Assembly (NCBI GenBank): GCA_023386815.1
Contig: JAEWIZ010000034.1
Span: 101,265-165,264 of the forward strand
Direction of reading: 5' to 3'
DNA: 64,000 bases
DNA from: Bacillota bacterium
GTDB taxonomy: Bacteria; Bacillota; Clostridia; Lachnospirales; Lachnospiraceae
Positions 1 to 8,739 of this stretch are shown here, piece by piece. A model generated the notes under the pieces. It ran no database searches and was not told the origin of the DNA. It saw nothing but the letters and a program-made list of their open reading frames with translations. The number at the start of each line of letters is the position of its first letter. Position 1 is the stretch's first letter. Made by a program: the position numbers and the translations under genes.

Positions 1-2
1 TA

Positions 3-1298
3 AGGAGTTTGTCTCGTAGAAAGGCTAGAACAATATTAACGGTAATTGGCGTTATTATTGGTGCTCTATCCATTATTATCGTAATATCCATAGGAAAAGG
101 GATGGAGAGCAATTTTGAATCACAGGTTATGCAGCAGGGTGGAATTACTACAATTACGGTGAGTACCTATGCTGACGTATTTGATGATGACGGCAAATGG
201 ATCAGTAATAAGGAGCAGAAGTTAAGTGATGATCTGGTAGAACAGATCAGAGGGATAGAGCATGTACGTGCAGTATCACCGGTGATTAATAAAAATGCGA
301 CTCTGTATAGCGGAAAGTACATGAGCTGGATTTATATTACTGCCATGGATATGAGTGTATTTGAGGCTTTTGACTTCCCTGAGCTTACCTATGGTACCTA
401 CCCATCTGAAGAGGATAACTCCCAGATTATTTTTGGATATACATCTCCTTATGGTTTTCAGGATCCAACCTCCAGAATGGGGCAACAAAAACAGATTGAT
501 CTCCAAAAGACGAAGGTAGAGCTTCGATTTGATGAATTTCAGACAGATTCGAAGAAAAAGGCCTTTAGTCTGCCATTAAAAAATATTTCTAAAATGGTTC
601 AGACCAATGGAGAATTTGACTATAATACTTATATGGATATTAATTACTTTAAAGAAGTCTATATGAAGTATTGTAACACCCTGTCTTTGGAGGATCGTAA
701 AAAAGCAATTAAAACAATTGAAGAGTATCAACAGATTAAGCTAAATGTTGATAATGTAAATAATGTAACAGAGGTACAGGATGCAATTGAGAAATTAGGA
801 TACCAGTCCTATAGTATGATGCAGTATTTGGAACCCTTGAAAAATGCATCCAAAACACTGCAAATTGTTATCGGTATTCTAGGGGCTGTTGCCATGGTAG
901 TATCTGCAATTAATATCGCTAATACAATGATTATGTCAATCTATGAACGGACAAAAGAAATCGGTATTATGAAGGTATTGGGATGTACGATCAAAGATAT
1001 TAGAAACCTGTTCCTGTTTGAAGCTGCGATGATTGGTTTATTCGGAGGACTCATAGGTGTTATTTTGGGCTATATTGCCTCCTTCCTGTTTAATACCTTC
1101 GGAGGGCCGGTGTTTAGTGTTCTAATGTCCGGCGGGGCGATGTATGATATGGAGAATACCAAGTTTTCCATCATACCAATCTATTTACCATTTGCCTCAC
1201 TAGCAATTTCCGTAGCAGTAGGACTTCTGTCCGGTTACTTCCCGGCACTTCGTGCTACAAGGATTAGCGCAATTGAAGCTATGAAGACAGAAGGTTAA
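3..1298 (+). CDS. ABC transporter permease, MacB/FtsX type (5' end cut off)
   Basis: Integral membrane subunit of an ABC exporter or lipoprotein-release/peptide-efflux type system. The N-terminal transmembrane helix begins immediately (ILTVIGVIIGALSIIIVISIG), followed by a large extracytoplasmic MacB-like domain of about 230 residues, then three helices with the FtsX-typical sequence ERTKEIGIMKVLGC between the first two. The protein ends in RISAIEAMKTEG, typical of the family. The reading frame stays open to the left edge, and a TTG at 9 is present, but family members carry a short N-terminal segment before RRKARTILTVIGV, so I take the gene as starting upstream of the window. The partner ATPase is expected just upstream and is not visible. 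Substrate cannot be told from sequence. Confidence 0.85.
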   Translation, partial: RSLSRRKARTILTVIGVIIGALSIIIVISIGKGMESNFESQVMQQGGITTITVSTYADVFDDDGKWISNKEQKLSDDLVEQIRGIEHVRAVSPVINKNATLYSGKYMSWIYITAMDMSVFEAFDFPELTYGTYPSEEDNSQIIFGYTSPYGFQDPTSRMGQQKQIDLQKTKVELRFDEFQTDSKKKAFSLPLKNISKMVQTNGEFDYNTYMDINYFKEVYMKYCNTLSLEDRKKAIKTIEEYQQIKLNVDNVNNVTEVQDAIEKLGYQSYSMMQYLEPLKNASKTLQIVIGILGAVAMVVSAINIANTMIMSIYERTKEIGIMKVLGCTIKDIRNLFLFEAAMIGLFGGLIGVILGYIASFLFNTFGGPVFSVLMSGGAMYDMENTKFSIIPIYLPFASLAISVAVGLLSGYFPALRATRISAIEAMKTEG

Positions 1299-1333
1299 AA
1301 TGTTTATTTCTAAAATTTGAATATAACAGATAT

Positions 1334-1388
1334 GACCTAAAGCAAGTGTCTAAAGGAATAAAATCTTTTTGGACACTTGTTTTAGGTC
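1334..1388. terminator. Long inverted repeat after the permease gene
   Basis: A 17-bp stem with one G-U pair: 1334-1350 pairs with 1372-1388 around a 21-nt loop. It lies 36 bases after the permease stop, so it probably ends that transcript, although no clear T-run follows the stem. Confidence 0.6.
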
Positions 1389-1425
1389 TAAACTAAGATA
1401 AAAATTTGATTTTTAGGTGACATAT

Positions 1426-1602
1426 GGTATAATATCGACAGATATTATACCAGTGCCGAACGAAGTGAGTGCACATCTTGGCACGGAGTGCCATAAGATG
1501 TAAGCTTGCTTACATCTTATAATATCGACAGATATTATACTTGTCTGCTTGCAGACAATGGTGCCGAACGAAGTGAGTGCACATCTTGGCACGGAGTGCC
1601 AT
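1426..1602. repeat. Cluster of palindromes and two identical 42-bp repeats
   Basis: Two perfect 42-bp direct copies occupy 1453-1494 and 1561-1602; each starts GTGCCGAACGAAGTGAGTGC and ends in a short hairpin TGGCAC-GGA-GTGCCA. Between and before them lie palindromes: GGTATAATATC-GACA-GATATTATACC at 1426-1451 (11-bp stem), a 12-bp stem with a CTTG loop at 1493-1520, a second TATAATATC-GACA-GATATTATA at 1518-1539, and TTGTCTG-CTTG-CAGACAA at 1541-1558. A related palindrome occurs at 43036-43055. The cluster fills most of the gap between the permease and the next gene and codes for nothing evident. It looks like a composite of dispersed genomic repeats. Confidence 0.85.
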
Positions 1603-1637
1603 ATCATGTATACAAAATATAGGACGAGGTGATTGAG

Positions 1638-2147
1638 ATGAAATGTAATGTTTGTGGAAGACAAACAATGAATGAAGAAGCTAATTTTTGTGAATACTGC
1701 GGAGGCTCCTTCCGAGAACATATGCAACAGCAGCCAATGAATCAAATGCCACCCTACAATCAAGGTAATTTGTATCATCAGGAAAATTCGTACCCTGCCG
1801 GACCGATGCCTAATATGATGCCAGGAGCTAATCCCCAGAGCAACCCTAATTTGGTACAACCGGAGAAACCAACCTCATTTTTGGATTGGCTGGGTACTTA
1901 TGGAATTATGCTAATCCCTTGTGTGGGATGGCTGGTTTTTATTGTAATGCTATTCATTTGGGGATTTGGTAGCAAGGCTTCCACCAGTAAGAAGAACTGG
2001 GCAAGAGCGACACTAATCTTTGCTGGAGTACTATTGGTATTGGTGATTGCTTATTTAGCAATGATAATGCCGCTATATATGGATATCTATCAGCAGATGA
2101 TGAATGGAACATTTGATATGAACAGCTACTATAACAGTTTACAGTAA
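1638..2147 (+). CDS. Zinc-ribbon membrane protein of unknown function
   Basis: I do not recognise a named family. The N-terminus is a four-cysteine zinc ribbon: C-N-V-C near residue 3 and C-E-Y-C near residue 19. A Gln/Asn/Pro/Met-rich linker follows to about residue 75, then two hydrophobic segments (about 85-110 and 125-148) that should span the membrane. This zinc ribbon plus linker plus membrane helices plan is common in Firmicutes envelope proteins. ATG at 1638 is preferred over the in-frame GTG at 1629 because GAGGTGA at 1626-1632 sits 5 bases before it and overlaps the GTG. It stands alone between the repeat cluster and gltX. Confidence 0.7.
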   Translation: MKCNVCGRQTMNEEANFCEYCGGSFREHMQQQPMNQMPPYNQGNLYHQENSYPAGPMPNMMPGANPQSNPNLVQPEKPTSFLDWLGTYGIMLIPCVGWLVFIVMLFIWGFGSKASTSKKNWARATLIFAGVLLVLVIAYLAMIMPLYMDIYQQMMNGTFDMNSYYNSLQ

Positions 2148-2221
2148 TGAAATGTACATCCTTGTGGGATAATTGATTGGTATATAAAGTTAAATGATAT
2201 TAATAAAATGTGAGGTAGATT

Positions 2222-3703
2222 ATGAGTACAATAAGAACAAGATTTGCGCCAAGCCCAACTGGAAGAATGCATGTTGGTAATTTGAGAACGGCGTTATACG
2301 AATATTTGATTGCTAAGCATGAAGGCGGTTCCTTTATCCTACGAATTGAAGATACGGATCAGGAACGTCTGGTAGAGGGTGCAGTGGATATTATCTATCG
2401 TACCATCAAGGGAACCGGATTAATTCATGATGAAGGTCCTGACAAAGATGGCGGCTATGGCCCATATGTACAAAGTGAACGTATGGCTAGCGGTATTTAT
2501 CTTGAATATGCAAAGGAGCTAATAGAAAAGGGAGCAGCCTATTATTGCTTCTGTACGAAGGATCGTCTGGCTTCCTTAAAGACCGCAGTGGGTGGAAACT
2601 CAGAAGAGGAAGAGGAAGAGAAGGAAGTTAAGGAAATTATAAAATATGATAAGCACTGTCTCCATTTAACCAAGGAAGAAATTGCAGCAAATCTGGCAGC
2701 TGGATTACCTTATGTTATTCGTCAAAACAATCCAACGGAGGGCTCAACAACCTTCCATGATGCAATATTTGGTGATATCACAGTGGATAATGAAGAACTT
2801 GATGATATGATATTAATTAAATCTGATGGTTATCCTACTTACAACTTTGCAAATGTTATCGATGACCATATGATGAAGATTACTCATGTTGTCAGAGGAA
2901 ATGAATATCTTTCCTCCACACCAAAGTATACAAGATTATATCAGGATTTTGGCTGGGAAGAGCCAGTCTATGTACACCTTCCTTTAATCACAAATGAAGA
3001 GCATAAGAAATTAAGTAAGCGAAGCGGACATTCTTCTTATGAAGATTTATTAGAACAGGGCTTTGTGTCAGAAGCAATTATTAACTTTGTTGCTCTCCTA
3101 GGCTGGAGTTCTCCTAATAATACTGAAATTATGTCCCTAGAAGAACTGATTCGCGAGTTTGATTATACCCATATCAATAAGGCGCCAGCAGTGTTTGACG
3201 TGGTTAAGCTTCGTTGGATGAATGGCGAGTATTTAAAGAAAATGGACTTTGACCAGTACTATGAGCTGGCAATGCCTTATATAAAGGCAGTAATCACAAA
3301 GGAACTTGATTTAAAGAAGATAGCAGCATTAGTGAAAACCAGGATTGAGACCTTGGTGGATATCCAGGGAATGATCGATTTCTTTGAAGAATTGCCAGAC
3401 TATGATATCGCAATGTTTACTCATAAGAAAATGAAAACGGATAGTGTAAGTTCACTCCAGGTATTAAAGGACTTATTGCCTCAGTTTGAAGCACTTGAAG
3501 ACTATTCTGAAGCTAGTATAGAAGCACTTTTAATGGCCTATATTGCTGAGAAGGGCATTAAAAATGGACAAGGTCTATGGCCGATTAGAACAGCAGTGTC
3601 AGGTAAACAGTCCACACCTGGCGGTGCATATGAGATTATGAATATTCTTGGTAAGGAAGAAAGCCTGCGTCGTATTAAGGTGGCAATTGATAAACTTAGT
3701 TAA
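2222..3703 (+). CDS. gltX: Glutamyl-tRNA synthetase
   Basis: Class I aminoacyl-tRNA synthetase that charges tRNA with glutamate in the cytoplasm. The HIGH-type motif reads HVGN at residues 17-20 inside FAPSPTGRMHVGNLRTAL, and the KMSKS-type motif reads KLSKR near residue 263. Length 493 residues is normal for bacterial GluRS. GAGGT lies just before ATG 2222. A Glu-rich run (about residues 127-137) sits in the region after the first catalytic half and looks like a lineage-specific insertion. Whether it is discriminating or also charges tRNA-Gln cannot be told here; no gatCAB genes are in the window. The helicase gene follows after 15 bases, so the two may share a transcript. Confidence 0.96.
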   Translation: MSTIRTRFAPSPTGRMHVGNLRTALYEYLIAKHEGGSFILRIEDTDQERLVEGAVDIIYRTIKGTGLIHDEGPDKDGGYGPYVQSERMASGIYLEYAKELIEKGAAYYCFCTKDRLASLKTAVGGNSEEEEEEKEVKEIIKYDKHCLHLTKEEIAANLAAGLPYVIRQNNPTEGSTTFHDAIFGDITVDNEELDDMILIKSDGYPTYNFANVIDDHMMKITHVVRGNEYLSSTPKYTRLYQDFGWEEPVYVHLPLITNEEHKKLSKRSGHSSYEDLLEQGFVSEAIINFVALLGWSSPNNTEIMSLEELIREFDYTHINKAPAVFDVVKLRWMNGEYLKKMDFDQYYELAMPYIKAVITKELDLKKIAALVKTRIETLVDIQGMIDFFEELPDYDIAMFTHKKMKTDSVSSLQVLKDLLPQFEALEDYSEASIEALLMAYIAEKGIKNGQGLWPIRTAVSGKQSTPGGAYEIMNILGKEESLRRIKVAIDKLS

Positions 3704-3718
3704 ACGGACGGAGGGACT

Positions 3719-5587
3719 ATGCAGATGAACGAAGCACAGCAGCGTGCTGTGCATCACGAGGACGGTCCCATGCTAGTGCTTGCCGGACCAGGCTCCGGCA
3801 AGACACTGGTAATTACGGAACGAACCAGATGGCTAATCAGCGAGAAGGGAGTTCCAGAGGATCAAATACTGGTAATAACTTTTACCAAAGCAGCAGCAAA
3901 TGAGATGAAGGAACGATTTCTGGCTAAAACTCGCCAAAAAAGAACCAGAGTCAGCTTTGGTACTTTTCATGCGGTCTTTTTTACCATATTAAAACACGCC
4001 TATCGTTTTACCTCAGCCAATATTGTGCGGGAGGAAGTAAAACTCCAGTATATGAAGGAAATTATTCATCGTATGGAGAAGGAAGAGGGAGCTTCCTGGG
4101 AGTTTGAGGACGAGAAAGAGCTTATAGCAGATCTCTTCTCTGAGATTAGCCTGGTTAAGGGAAGCAGAATTGATCTCGAGAACTACTACTCCATTTCCTG
4201 CTCTGATGAGGTGTTTCGCTCTATTTATCAGGAGTATGATAAACGCTTAAGAAGGGCTAATCTAATTGATTTTGATGATATGCTGCTCATGTGCTACGAG
4301 CTGCTAACACAGCGTAAGGATATTCTATCTCTTTGGCAGAATAAGTTCAGATATATTTTGGTGGATGAATTTCAAGATATTAACCTGGTGCAATATGAGA
4401 TAATTAAGCTTCTGGCAGCACCTCACAATAATCTATTTATTGTGGGGGATGATGACCAATCAATTTATCGCTTCCGCGGGGCAAAACCTGAAATTATGCT
4501 TGGATTTCCAACAGATTTTCCTGGAAGTGAAAAGCTGATTCTCGATACGAATTATCGTTCTTCATCCAGCATCTTAACGGTAGCAAATTCACTGGTGAAG
4601 AATAATGAAAATCGCTTTGAAAAGAAAGTCAGAGCAGTAAAAGATGCCGGTGAAGAGCCGGTAATTCGTCATTTTCCCACACTTTCTGAGGAGAATACTG
4701 CAGTAGCCAAAGAAATATTAAGCTTGTATAAAAAGGGAATACCTTTATCTCAAATGGCTATCTTGGTAAGAACTACTCTGGGTGCCGGTTCGCTGGTACA
4801 TAAATTGATGGAATATAATATCCCTTTTCATATGAAAGATAATCTTCCAAATGTCTTTGATCATTGGATAACCCGGGATCTTCTTTGTTATATTCAGATC
4901 GCTTTGGGGAAGGCAGACCGAGGCTTATTTCTTCAAATTATTAATCGGCCGAAGCGCTATATTAGCCGGGACTCTTTTGATACCCCTGTGGTTGATTTAG
5001 ATTGCGTTAAGGATTATTATGAGGATAAGAATTGGGTTCTGGAACGGATTGATCAGTTGGAATATGATCTCGCTTTATTGTCCACAATGAAGCCCTATGC
5101 CGCAGTTAACTATATTAGAAGGGGTATCGGCTATGAGGATTATCTGAAAGAGTATGCAGAATTTCGAAAGATTAAGGCAGAAGAGCTCATCGACCTTCTG
5201 GACGAGATTCAGGAGAGTGCAAGAGACTTTAAGTCCTATGAGGAATGGTTTGCTTATATGGAGGATTATAAGGAAGAGCTTAAGAAACAGGCAATTGATA
5301 ACAAGGAGCTAAAAAAAGAAGGTGTAATGCTAGCCACGATGCACAGCGCAAAGGGGCTCGAGTTTGAAGCAGTTTTTATCGTAGATGCCAACGAGGGAAT
5401 TACCCCACATAAGAAGGCTGTTTTAGCCGCTGATCTGGAAGAAGAACGTAGGCTATTCTATGTTGCCATGACGAGAGCTAAGAGCCTACTTTATATCTTC
5501 AGTGCCAAGGAACGCTATAATAAAACGGTACAGTGGTCTCGTTTTATTGATGAGATAAATGAAGATAATCAAAAAAGAAGTATGTAA
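3719..5587 (+). CDS. UvrD/PcrA-like superfamily 1 DNA helicase
   Basis: ATP-dependent 3'-5' DNA helicase of the UvrD/Rep family. Visible motifs in order: Walker A AGPGSGKT (22-29), motif Ia TFTKAAANEMKERF, motif II VDEFQD (about 215), motif III GDDDQSIYRFRGA, motif IV TNYRSSSSI, motif V ATMHSAKGLEFEAVF, motif VI EEERRLFYVAMTRAK. At 622 residues it is shorter than typical PcrA (about 730): it stops soon after motif VI and lacks the C-terminal Tudor-like tail that binds RNA polymerase. It is therefore better called a UvrD-like paralogue than pcrA. GGAGG precedes ATG 3719; a second ATG two codons in is also possible. Confidence 0.9.
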   Translation: MQMNEAQQRAVHHEDGPMLVLAGPGSGKTLVITERTRWLISEKGVPEDQILVITFTKAAANEMKERFLAKTRQKRTRVSFGTFHAVFFTILKHAYRFTSANIVREEVKLQYMKEIIHRMEKEEGASWEFEDEKELIADLFSEISLVKGSRIDLENYYSISCSDEVFRSIYQEYDKRLRRANLIDFDDMLLMCYELLTQRKDILSLWQNKFRYILVDEFQDINLVQYEIIKLLAAPHNNLFIVGDDDQSIYRFRGAKPEIMLGFPTDFPGSEKLILDTNYRSSSSILTVANSLVKNNENRFEKKVRAVKDAGEEPVIRHFPTLSEENTAVAKEILSLYKKGIPLSQMAILVRTTLGAGSLVHKLMEYNIPFHMKDNLPNVFDHWITRDLLCYIQIALGKADRGLFLQIINRPKRYISRDSFDTPVVDLDCVKDYYEDKNWVLERIDQLEYDLALLSTMKPYAAVNYIRRGIGYEDYLKEYAEFRKIKAEELIDLLDEIQESARDFKSYEEWFAYMEDYKEELKKQAIDNKELKKEGVMLATMHSAKGLEFEAVFIVDANEGITPHKKAVLAADLEEERRLFYVAMTRAKSLLYIFSAKERYNKTVQWSRFIDEINEDNQKRSM

Positions 5588-5595
5588 TATAAAAC

Positions 5596-5623
5596 GCCCA
5601 GGTAGTTTATCAACTACCTGGGC
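5596..5623. terminator. Bidirectional terminator between convergent genes
   Basis: A perfect 12-bp stem GCCCAGGTAGTT / AACTACCTGGGC with a 4-base loop. On the minus strand it is followed by GTTTTA, so it fits best as terminator of the DUF1292 gene and probably also stops the helicase transcript. Confidence 0.8.
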
Positions 5624-5653
5624 ATCCTTATTGTCTTGCCTTAGGAAGGAAGA

Positions 5654-6010
5654 TTATTCTTCCTCTTCTTCCTCATCCTCATCGAATAATTCATCATATT
5701 CCATGGAATCTAAAAGCTCTTCAAAAGCATCAGCAACTGCTTCGAATTCATCATCGTCATCAATGTTAAGTAACTGAGGATCCTCGTCGCCTTCCTGAAT
5801 GAAACGATATAAGAATACGTTATCTTCCTCTTCTTCACCTTCTTCTGGTTGAAGTGCGATGTATTCCTTGTCGTTTACTGTGAAAATTTCTAATACAACA
5901 CAATTTAATTCAGTTCCGTCATCTAAAGATAATGTGATTGAATCATGTTCATGGTCGTGATCGTGATCATGTCCGCAGCCGCAGCCGTCACCGTGTTTAT
6001 GCTCGCTCAT
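5654..6010 (-). CDS. DUF1292 family acidic protein with His-rich head
   Basis: DUF1292 proteins are small acidic proteins of unknown function found throughout Firmicutes. The core (about residues 24-95) contains the family-like ITLSLDDGTELNC and EYIALQPEE segments. This copy is flanked by unusual low-complexity ends: residues 1-23 contain GCGCGHDHDHDHEHD, which looks able to bind metal, and the C-terminus ends in DEDEEEEEE. ATG at 6010 is chosen because GAGGTAG lies 5 bases upstream; the frame stays open another 41 codons but without a good start. It converges with the UvrD-like gene. Function unknown; metal buffering is only a guess from the His/Cys run. Confidence 0.85.
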   Translation of the reverse strand: MSEHKHGDGCGCGHDHDHDHEHDSITLSLDDGTELNCVVLEIFTVNDKEYIALQPEEGEEEEDNVFLYRFIQEGDEDPQLLNIDDDDEFEAVADAFEELLDSMEYDELFDEDEEEEEE

Positions 6011-6211
6011 TTTACTACCTCGCTTTTTATGATATTTTACACTGAATACTAAGGTAGGATTCAGCGTGAAGCCCTCTTGATTTTGAAAAGAGGAACATAA
6101 GTAGAATGTACCAGATTGAGGTAAAAAATGCAAGTAGTAAAAAGAACATAAGGCATTTCGGACAAGAAAAATTTTACAGATAGTACAGAATGCTTGTTCT
6201 TTAAAAAGGCA

Positions 6212-6239
6212 TTGACATTAGTGATAAATACCTTAAAAT
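6212..6239 (+). promoter_or_regulatory. Sigma-A type promoter for the XPD-like helicase gene
   Basis: TTGACA at 6212-6217, 16-base spacer, TAAAAT at 6234-6239. It lies 85 bases before the helicase start. The rest of the 313-base gap 6011-6323 shows nothing else I can support. Confidence 0.65.
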
Positions 6240-6323
6240 ATTAAGGGTGTATGTAAATTCAAAAGGATAGCTTAAGACAATAGAAAGCAAATTGAAATAA
6301 TAAATAAGAAAGGAGCAAGGAGA

Positions 6324-8729
6324 ATGCAGGAAAAGCCAAGGAATATTAAACTATCGGTGCGAAATCTGGTGGAATTCATCCTCTGCTCCGGTGATTTAGA
6401 TAATACAAAGACAAGAAGTGATGCTGATGCCATGCAGGCCGGCAGTAAAATGCACCGTAAGCTGCAAAAGCAAATGGGGGCTAATTACACTGCTGAAGTA
6501 CCTTTGAGCATTACGGTACCAGTGAGTAGGGAGGATATATCCTTTGAACTGACGATTGAGGGAAGAGCCGACGGCATCATTAATAATAAGAATATTCAGG
6601 AGGATTTTTCTGTACTGATCTTTGAAGAAGAGGAAGCGAATCCACCGGATATTGTTATCGACGAGATTAAAGGTGTATATTTGGAGCTTTCCCATTTGAA
6701 TGCTCCAATTGGAGTTCATCGTGCCCAGGCAATGTGTTATGCATATATCTACGCTACAAAATATGAACAGCAACGGATTGGAATCCGCATGACCTACTGT
6801 AATCTGGAGACAGAGAATTTACGCTATTTTGAGGAGACCTTCCGTTATCAGGAATTAAGTGACTGGTTTAAGCACCTGGTGGAGGAATATGCAAAATGGG
6901 CTGTATGGCAAATTAAATGGTGTGATAAAAGAGATCTGGCTATTAAGACTATGGATTTTCCCTTCGAATATAGAGAAGGTCAGAAGGATCTGGTCACCGG
7001 TGTATATAAGACAATTCTTAGGAAAAAGAAGTTATTTATAGAAGCTCCCACCGGTGTTGGTAAGACAATCTCCACGGTGTTTCCGGCTATTAAGTCAATG
7101 GGTGAAGGACTGGCTGATAAGGTATTTTATCTGACTGCCAAGACGATTACCAGAACGGTAGCGGAGGAAACCTTTCGGATTTTGAGTGATAAAGGGCTTG
7201 ATTTTAAGGTTGTAACAATTACAGCAAAGGAAAAGGTGTGTATCTTAGACAAACCGGATTGTAATCCGGGAGCCTGCCCCAGAGCTAAGGGGTATTTTGA
7301 CCGCGTAAATGATGCAGTTTATGATTTGCTTACCAAGGAGAATGATATATCGAGAGACCTTATTATGGAATATGCCAAGAAACACTCTGTCTGCCCCTTT
7401 GAGATGGGGCTGGATGTGACCCTATGGTCTGATGCGATTATCTGCGATTATAATTATGTTTTTGACCCAAACGTATATTTAAGACGGTTCTTTAGCAATG
7501 ATAAGCAGAACAATTATGTTTTTTTAATAGACGAAGCCCATAACCTGGTAGACAGGGCAAGAGAAATGTATAGTGCAGTGCTTTACAAAGAGGATTTTTT
7601 AGAGGTAAAGCGACTGGTAAAGGATAAAAGCGGTAAACTGGCAAAGCAATTGGACTATTGTAATAACGACTTATTACGATTAAAGCGTGAATGTGATGAT
7701 TTTGAGGTTCTGGATAATGTGGATGGTTTATGTGTTCATCTGATGAGTCTGATGACGGAGTTTGAGACCTTTTTACAGGAAAGTTTTATCTCGGAGGGTA
7801 AGGAAACCATACTGGGGCTATTTCTAAATATTCGCCATTTCCTGAATATCTATGAAATCCATGATGACAATTACTCTATCTATACAGATTACGATGAGGA
7901 TCGTTTTCGACTTAAGTTACAGTGTATGGATCCATCCAGAAACTTGCAAAATTGCATGGCAAGGGGAAGAAGTACAATTCTTTTCTCAGCAACCCTTCTT
8001 CCTATCGGATATTATATGGAACAGCTGGGCGGAAAGAAAGAAGAGGACTACGCTGTATATGCACCTTCCACTTTTCTGACAGAGAATCGTTTAATTATGG
8101 TAGGAAATGATGTTAGTACAAAATATACCCGAAGAAATGTTAGAGAATATGAGAAGATATACAGTTATATTAAGGATTTCACCGGAGCCAAAGTGGGGAA
8201 TTATATGGTCTTCTTTCCCTCTTATCAGATGCTTCAAGAAATCGCGGAACTCGCTGGTGAAGAGCTGGATGGGCTAGTTATCCAGAGTAGCAGTATGACA
8301 GAAGAAGAGAAAGAATCATTTTTGGAGGAATTCGTAGAGAATCCCACGAGGAGTCGGATCGGCTTTTGTGTTATGGGTGGAATTTTTAGCGAGGGAATTG
8401 ATTTAAAGAGCAATCGACTCATTGGAGCGGTCATCGTCGGAACGGGGCTGCCCATGGTCTGTAATGAACGGGAGTTATTCCGCGGCTATTTTGACCAGAA
8501 GAATGGTAGCGGCTTTGATTATGCATATCTTTATTCAGGAATGAATAAGGTACTCCAATCGGCAGGAAGAGTTATTCGCACGAAAGATGATCGAGGGGTT
8601 ATCTTACTGCTGGATGAGCGATTTAATCAGAAGCAGTATTACAACCTGTTTCCAAGAGAATGGTTTCCGTATATTACAGTAAATCAGGCATCCATGAAAT
8701 CCTATTTGCAGGATTTCTGGAATGCCTGA
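6324..8729 (+). CDS. XPD/DinG-like helicase with N-terminal nuclease-like domain
   Basis: Superfamily 2 DNA helicase of the XPD/DinG group, predicted 5'-3' polarity. Walker A is APTGVGKT near residue 241, Walker B is IDEAH (DEAH at 403-406). Four cysteines near residues 306, 313, 318 and 357 are placed as in the Fe-S cluster of XPD. The C-terminal half carries the SAT, FSEGIDL and QSAGRVIRT motifs. The first 200 residues hold a PD-(D/E)XK/Cas4-like segment: an AGSKMHRKLQ helix, GRADGI, VIDEIKG, then RAQAMCYAY. This fusion is known in clostridia and may couple unwinding to cleavage in repair; that role is inference. Length 801 residues. AAAGGAGCAAGGAG lies before ATG 6324. Confidence 0.88.
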   Translation: MQEKPRNIKLSVRNLVEFILCSGDLDNTKTRSDADAMQAGSKMHRKLQKQMGANYTAEVPLSITVPVSREDISFELTIEGRADGIINNKNIQEDFSVLIFEEEEANPPDIVIDEIKGVYLELSHLNAPIGVHRAQAMCYAYIYATKYEQQRIGIRMTYCNLETENLRYFEETFRYQELSDWFKHLVEEYAKWAVWQIKWCDKRDLAIKTMDFPFEYREGQKDLVTGVYKTILRKKKLFIEAPTGVGKTISTVFPAIKSMGEGLADKVFYLTAKTITRTVAEETFRILSDKGLDFKVVTITAKEKVCILDKPDCNPGACPRAKGYFDRVNDAVYDLLTKENDISRDLIMEYAKKHSVCPFEMGLDVTLWSDAIICDYNYVFDPNVYLRRFFSNDKQNNYVFLIDEAHNLVDRAREMYSAVLYKEDFLEVKRLVKDKSGKLAKQLDYCNNDLLRLKRECDDFEVLDNVDGLCVHLMSLMTEFETFLQESFISEGKETILGLFLNIRHFLNIYEIHDDNYSIYTDYDEDRFRLKLQCMDPSRNLQNCMARGRSTILFSATLLPIGYYMEQLGGKKEEDYAVYAPSTFLTENRLIMVGNDVSTKYTRRNVREYEKIYSYIKDFTGAKVGNYMVFFPSYQMLQEIAELAGEELDGLVIQSSSMTEEEKESFLEEFVENPTRSRIGFCVMGGIFSEGIDLKSNRLIGAVIVGTGLPMVCNERELFRGYFDQKNGSGFDYAYLYSGMNKVLQSAGRVIRTKDDRGVILLLDERFNQKQYYNLFPREWFPYITVNQASMKSYLQDFWNA

Positions 8730-8739
8730 TGGTAATTCT

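Noticed and set aside
1453..1602. CRISPR array
   Set aside because: Only two direct copies, with palindromes in the spacer and no cas genes; not an array.
1413..1859. Minus-strand frame of 148 codons through the repeat cluster
   Set aside because: It reads the duplicated repeat twice (the same peptide segment appears twice) and runs antisense to the zinc-ribbon gene; no ribosome site.
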